A stretch of 64,000 nt of DNA, taken from positions 39,511 to 103,510 of the forward strand of contig DATKWD010000019.1 of NCBI GenBank assembly GCA_035529695.1, read 5' to 3'. Origin of the DNA: DATKWD01 sp035529695 (GTDB lineage: Bacteria > Actinomycetota > Acidimicrobiia > Acidimicrobiales > Salinilacustritrichaceae). A program made the translations under genes and the position numbers. Shown here piece after piece: positions 60,807-64,000 of this stretch. The notes beneath the pieces were generated by a model. The model was not told the DNA's origin, made no database searches, and saw only the letters and a list, made by a program, of their open reading frames with translations. Numbering within the stretch: position 1 is the first letter of the stretch; each line of letters opens with the position of its first letter.

Positions 60807-61343
60807 ATGGGTGCCCGTACGGATGCCGAGCTGCTGGCGGCCATCGCGGATGGCGACCGCGACGCACTGCGTGCCATCCACGATCGGCACGCGGCGTGGA
60901 TCACGCTCCGGCTCCAACGGCGTTGCTCGGACACCGATGTCGTCGCCGAAGCTGTCCAGGACACGTTCGTGGCGGTGTGGAAGAGCGCGGCACGATGGGA
61001 CGGCAGCGGCGAACCTGCTGCCTGGATCTGGGGCATCTCGATTCGTCGGCTCATCGGAGTCCTGCGCTCCCGCGGCCGTTGGCAACGCGACCGGCTGACC
61101 CAAGCAGTGCCCGACTCCGACGTCGTCGTCAACGCGGAGGATCAGGTACTCCTCGGCATCGAACACGGCGACCTGGCCGGGGCGCTCGATCGGCTCTCGC
61201 CTGAGCTGCGAGCCGTGGTGCAGGCCACGGTGCTCGACGGCCTCACGACCCGTGAGGCCGGGCATCTGCTCGGGATCCCCGCAGGCACGGTCAAGACCCG
61301 GATGATGCGGGCCCGAGTGCAACTCAGAGGAGCATTGGCATGA
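60807..61343 (+). CDS. ECF-type RNA polymerase sigma factor
   Basis: A 178-residue sigma factor. Region 2 is ADGDRDALRAIHDRHAAWI with VAEAVQDTFVAVWKSAARWD. Region 4 has LSPELRAVVQATVLDGLTTREAGHLLGIPAGTVKTRMMRARVQL. A GGAGG ribosome-binding site lies 6 bases upstream of ATG 60807. Upstream, TGAACC (60707-60712) with GCGAC about 16 bases later resembles an ECF autoregulatory promoter, though weakly. Its stop overlaps the next gene, an anti-sigma factor, by four bases. Together with the ABC genes they make one operon. Confidence 0.9.
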   Translation: MGARTDAELLAAIADGDRDALRAIHDRHAAWITLRLQRRCSDTDVVAEAVQDTFVAVWKSAARWDGSGEPAAWIWGISIRRLIGVLRSRGRWQRDRLTQAVPDSDVVVNAEDQVLLGIEHGDLAGALDRLSPELRAVVQATVLDGLTTREAGHLLGIPAGTVKTRMMRARVQLRGALA

Positions 61344-62185
61344 CCGTCAACGACTGGCACGCGCCTTCCGACCTGCTCGACCGTTTCGCCGCCGACCCCA
61401 GCGCGGTCGAGGGTGTGCGGGCGGCATCGCTCGAGGCTCACCTCCTGGCGTGTGATCAGTGCCGCGAAGCGGTGAGTTCGCGCACGTCGACCGACTTCCT
61501 CGAGCAGTCGTGGAGTGCGGTCGCCGCGCAGATCGACGAACCCCACCTCTCGGTGGTGGAGCGCGTGCTGTGTCGACTCGGAGTGTCGGAGGGCACGGCG
61601 CGACTTCTCGGAGCGACTCCCGGCCTCAGCCTTGCCGGCCTTCTTGCCGTCGTCGCCATCGCAGCTGGTGCCGTGGTGAGCAGCCGGTCGACCGACACAG
61701 CCGGAGCGTTCTTGGTGGTCGCTCCGCTCCTTCCGCTGCTCGCGGTGGCCGGCACGTTCTCGTCGGTGGCCGACCCGGCCGGCGAGGCCGGCATCGTGAC
61801 CCCCCTCCACGGGCTGGGTCTGGCCCTGCGTCGATCGGTCGTGGTGTTGGCAGTCGTGTTCTTCGCGCTCGGCATCGCCGATCTGGCGGTCGGCAAGCTG
61901 GGCGTACCGGTGCTGGCGTGGGTGCTCCCGGCATGGGCGCTGGCCGCTTGCGCGATGGCACTGACCACGTGGTTTCGGGCCGAGTCCGCGGCGGTAGGTC
62001 TCGGACTGGCATGGACACTGCTCGTCCTGGTCACTCGATGGGCCGAGGGTCACACGGCTGCCTACGCCGAGGCGGTCGTGTTCACTCCCGCCGGACAGGT
62101 GGCAGCGCTCGTCGTCCTTGCCGGGGCGACCTGGGTGGTCGTCGTCAGGCGAGCCCATTTCCAGACCATGGAGGTCATCAGATGA
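61340..62185 (+). CDS. anti-sigma factor-like protein with zinc motif and membrane helices
   Basis: A 281-residue protein. The N-terminal segment has the zinc anti-sigma motif HxxxCxxC (HLLACDQC). A polytopic region follows with about six hydrophobic helices (LSLAGLLAVVAIAAGAVV, AFLVVAPLLPLLAVAGTF, SVVVLAVVFFALGIADL and others). It should bind and hold the upstream sigma factor at the membrane and may respond to membrane or ABC-transport state. It overlaps the sigma gene by four bases at its start and the ABC ATPase gene by four bases at its stop. Confidence 0.85.
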   Translation: MTVNDWHAPSDLLDRFAADPSAVEGVRAASLEAHLLACDQCREAVSSRTSTDFLEQSWSAVAAQIDEPHLSVVERVLCRLGVSEGTARLLGATPGLSLAGLLAVVAIAAGAVVSSRSTDTAGAFLVVAPLLPLLAVAGTFSSVADPAGEAGIVTPLHGLGLALRRSVVVLAVVFFALGIADLAVGKLGVPVLAWVLPAWALAACAMALTTWFRAESAAVGLGLAWTLLVLVTRWAEGHTAAYAEAVVFTPAGQVAALVVLAGATWVVVVRRAHFQTMEVIR

Positions 62186-63051
62186 CACGAACCGTCTCGC
62201 TGCAGGGGCTGACGAAGGCGTTCGGCGCCACCGTCGCCGTCGACGATGTCGACGTCGGGTTCGAGGCGGGCGTCACCGGCCTGCTCGGACCCAACGGTGC
62301 CGGCAAGACCACGCTGATGCGCATCGTCGCAACCGCCATGACGGCCGACAGCGGTCGGCTCGAGGTCCTCGGTCACGATCCGACGACCGGTTCGGGCAGG
62401 CTCGAGGTGCGTCGTCGACTGGGCTATCTACCCCAGGAGCCCGGGTTCCACCGGAACTTCAGCGCATTCGACTTCGTCGACTACGTGGCCATCCTGAAGG
62501 AGTGGAGCGATCGGAGCGTTCGTCACGACGAAGTTCGCCGGGTCCTCACCCAGGTCGGGCTCGAGGCGGTCATGCACAAGAAGATCGGCCGGCTCTCCGG
62601 TGGGATGCGACGGCGCGTCGCCATCGCCCAGGCGCTCCTCGGCAGCCCCGACCTGCTGGTGCTCGACGAGCCGACCGCCGGGCTCGACCCCGAACAACGG
62701 CTGCGGTTCCGCGAGCTGCTCGGCACCGCAGCGGCGAACGCAACCGTGCTGTTGTCCACTCACCAGACCGATGACGTCGCGGCGTTGTGTCAGCGAGTCG
62801 TGGTGCTGCTCGGTGGTCGGGTGGCCTTCGAAGGCACGCCGCCCGACCTCGCCAGCCGCGCCGCCGACCGGGTCTGGATCGCCTCGACCCGTGACACGCA
62901 GGCCGAGCTGGCGTGGGTCACCGGAGACGGGCGTGTCCGGCACATCGGCGAGCCACCGTCGGGCGCCGAGCTGGTGCCGCCGACGGTCGAGGACGGCTAC
63001 TTGTTGCTCGCCGGCGAAGCGGCGAAGCCCGCGATGGCGGCGCCGTCGTGA
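62182..63051 (+). CDS. ABC transporter ATP-binding protein
   Basis: A 289-residue ATPase. Walker A is GPNGAGKTT, the Q-loop is GYLPQEPG, the signature is LSGGMRRRVAIAQALLG, Walker B is LLVLDEPTAGLD, and the switch His is in STHQTDD. It resembles the ATPases of ABC-2-type exporters of antibiotics, lipids or peptides. It overlaps the anti-sigma gene (ATGA) and the permease gene (GTGA), so the module sigma/anti-sigma/ABC is one transcription unit. Confidence 0.92.
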   Translation: MTRTVSLQGLTKAFGATVAVDDVDVGFEAGVTGLLGPNGAGKTTLMRIVATAMTADSGRLEVLGHDPTTGSGRLEVRRRLGYLPQEPGFHRNFSAFDFVDYVAILKEWSDRSVRHDEVRRVLTQVGLEAVMHKKIGRLSGGMRRRVAIAQALLGSPDLLVLDEPTAGLDPEQRLRFRELLGTAAANATVLLSTHQTDDVAALCQRVVVLLGGRVAFEGTPPDLASRAADRVWIASTRDTQAELAWVTGDGRVRHIGEPPSGAELVPPTVEDGYLLLAGEAAKPAMAAPS

Positions 63052-64000
63052 ACCGCGTCCAGACCATGGCGCTCGGTCTCCTTGGAGCGCTTCTCGTGGG
63101 TGGGTTGCTCACGGGCAGCCCGGTTCTCGGCCTGTTGATGGTGCCGGTGTTGGCCATGGCCATCATCTGGACCTGGCGCGGGTCGGGTCGGCCGATGGCC
63201 GACGCGGGTTGGTCGACGACCGCAGAGCACCCGGCCGTTGCGACGGCGAGCCGTGGGAATTCGGGACCGTTCGCGACCACCCGCGCATTGGGGCGGGTCG
63301 AAGGTGGACTGCTGTTCTGGAGCCCGTGGTTCGCGATCGGGCTCGGCTTCTGCGCGGTGATCGTGCTGATGTTCGCGGTGCTTTTCGGCGACGAGAACAA
63401 CCAAGCCTGGGCCGAGATGGTGCAGGCGAGCCCCTGGTTCGTTCATCCGCTCGTCGGGATGGTCGTGGTGGCCAGCCACCGCGCCGTCACGCGATCGGTT
63501 CGCGACGGTACCGAGGAGGTCTTCGGCGTCTGCCCGACCAGCCTCGACACGAGAACGACCGGTCACCTGGCGGCGGCCTGGGCGCCCCTGGCGGTCACCG
63601 CGGCGTTCCTGATCGCCTTCGCAGCTGCCCTGCAGCTGAGGTCGCCTGGCCTGCATGGCGGGCTGTCCGCCGACAGCGCCGGCGACGTCGTCGGCGCCCT
63701 GCTTCTGCCCGTCGGTGGTGTCGCTCTCGGCGTTGCGCTGGCGCGGTGGATCCGGTTCGGTCTCGTTCCCATCGCGGCCGTGGTCGGAGTCCTGTTCCTC
63801 AGTACCGGTCTCAGCGGGATCGGCGGGAACGGCTGGAACCCGTACGTTCAACTCTCCACCGCCCCGACCATCGAAGTGCCATCGCCCGTGTTCGCCGACC
63901 GCCCCGTGTGGGCCCACGCCCTCTGGATCATGGCGCTGACGGCAATCGTCGCTGTGGTGGCACTGCTCAGGCATCGACGTGATCGTCCTGTCCTTCTGGC
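63048..64000 (+). CDS. ABC transporter permease-like membrane protein, runs off the window
   Basis: From GTG 63048 the frame is open to the window's end, at least 317 residues, with no stop. It is hydrophobic, with several membrane segments (ALGLLGALLVGGLLTG, LFWSPWFAIGLGFCAVIVLMFAVLF, LAVTAAFLIAFAAAL, FGLVPIAAVVGVLFLST and others). It pairs with the preceding ATPase, forming an ABC exporter. The C-terminus is outside the window, so size and final topology are unknown. Confidence 0.78.
   Translation, partial: MNRVQTMALGLLGALLVGGLLTGSPVLGLLMVPVLAMAIIWTWRGSGRPMADAGWSTTAEHPAVATASRGNSGPFATTRALGRVEGGLLFWSPWFAIGLGFCAVIVLMFAVLFGDENNQAWAEMVQASPWFVHPLVGMVVVASHRAVTRSVRDGTEEVFGVCPTSLDTRTTGHLAAAWAPLAVTAAFLIAFAAALQLRSPGLHGGLSADSAGDVVGALLLPVGGVALGVALARWIRFGLVPIAAVVGVLFLSTGLSGIGGNGWNPYVQLSTAPTIEVPSPVFADRPVWAHALWIMALTAIVAVVALLRHRRDRPVLL

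Noticed and set aside
1..64000. CRISPR array, insertion sequence, prophage or integration site
   Set aside because: I saw no regularly spaced repeats, transposase or integrase motifs, or phage genes. Base composition looks even along the window.

Overview
The window is GC-rich actinobacterial DNA. The best fit is an uncultured or little-studied Acidimicrobiia/Ilumatobacter-like lineage, and this placement is an inference from gene content. Supporting features are a mycothiol ligase (MshC) with mycothiol-type enzymes, a WS/DGAT acyltransferase, a DUF3516 helicase, an SCO6745-family protein, many crotonase, SDR and acyl-CoA dehydrogenase genes, and many starts with little or no leader sequence. 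I see no tRNA, rRNA, CRISPR array or insertion sequence. No gene-free stretch exceeds 300 bases; bases 1-203 hold nothing I can name.

Layout. 0.2-9 kb: a stand-alone receiver, a crotonase, thiol and mycothiol enzymes, NudC, a flavin oxidoreductase, MshC and WS/DGAT. 8.8-19.8 kb: a DUF3516 helicase, TldD/TldE, a class V aminotransferase, an M20 peptidase, and a DsbA-like gene (16661-17278) whose catalytic cysteine codon is an in-frame TGA, making it a strong candidate selenoprotein. 19.9-25.8 kb: SDRs, an alcohol dehydrogenase with a 12-bp palindrome over its start, an ECF sigma factor with its own zinc motif and membrane helix, and a crotonase. 25.9-33.4 kb, minus strand: pyruvate:ferredoxin oxidoreductase, a dihydroorotate-dehydrogenase-like protein, SQR, a one-cysteine DsrC/TusE and a DsrE-type protein. 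36.5-43.7 kb: a five-gene minus-strand catabolic operon (VOC, SDR, FAD monooxygenase, acetoacetate-decarboxylase-like, acyl-CoA dehydrogenase). It faces a TetR gene across a perfect inverted repeat, and an aldehyde dehydrogenase lies on the other strand. 44.2-53.8 kb: a group 3b-type [NiFe] hydrogenase (hydBGDA plus protease) divergent from hypFCDE. 53.9-64 kb: YibE/F, DUF4242, a SARP/BTAD-type regulator, a PatB-like lyase, an APH-fold kinase, a J-domain protein, and a sigma/anti-sigma/ABC operon that runs off the right edge.

How it fits together. The PFOR/SQR/DsrC/DsrE run and the 3b hydrogenase would let an otherwise aerobic heterotroph dispose of reductant as H2 or sulfide when oxygen is short. 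A GGGAC-type palindrome resembling the mycobacterial DosR box lies in the hyp/hyd divergent region, and a weaker relative sits just upstream of SQR. This suggests, but does not prove, shared hypoxic control. Two genes (a VOC protein and a crotonase) appear to have lost their middles by internal deletion.
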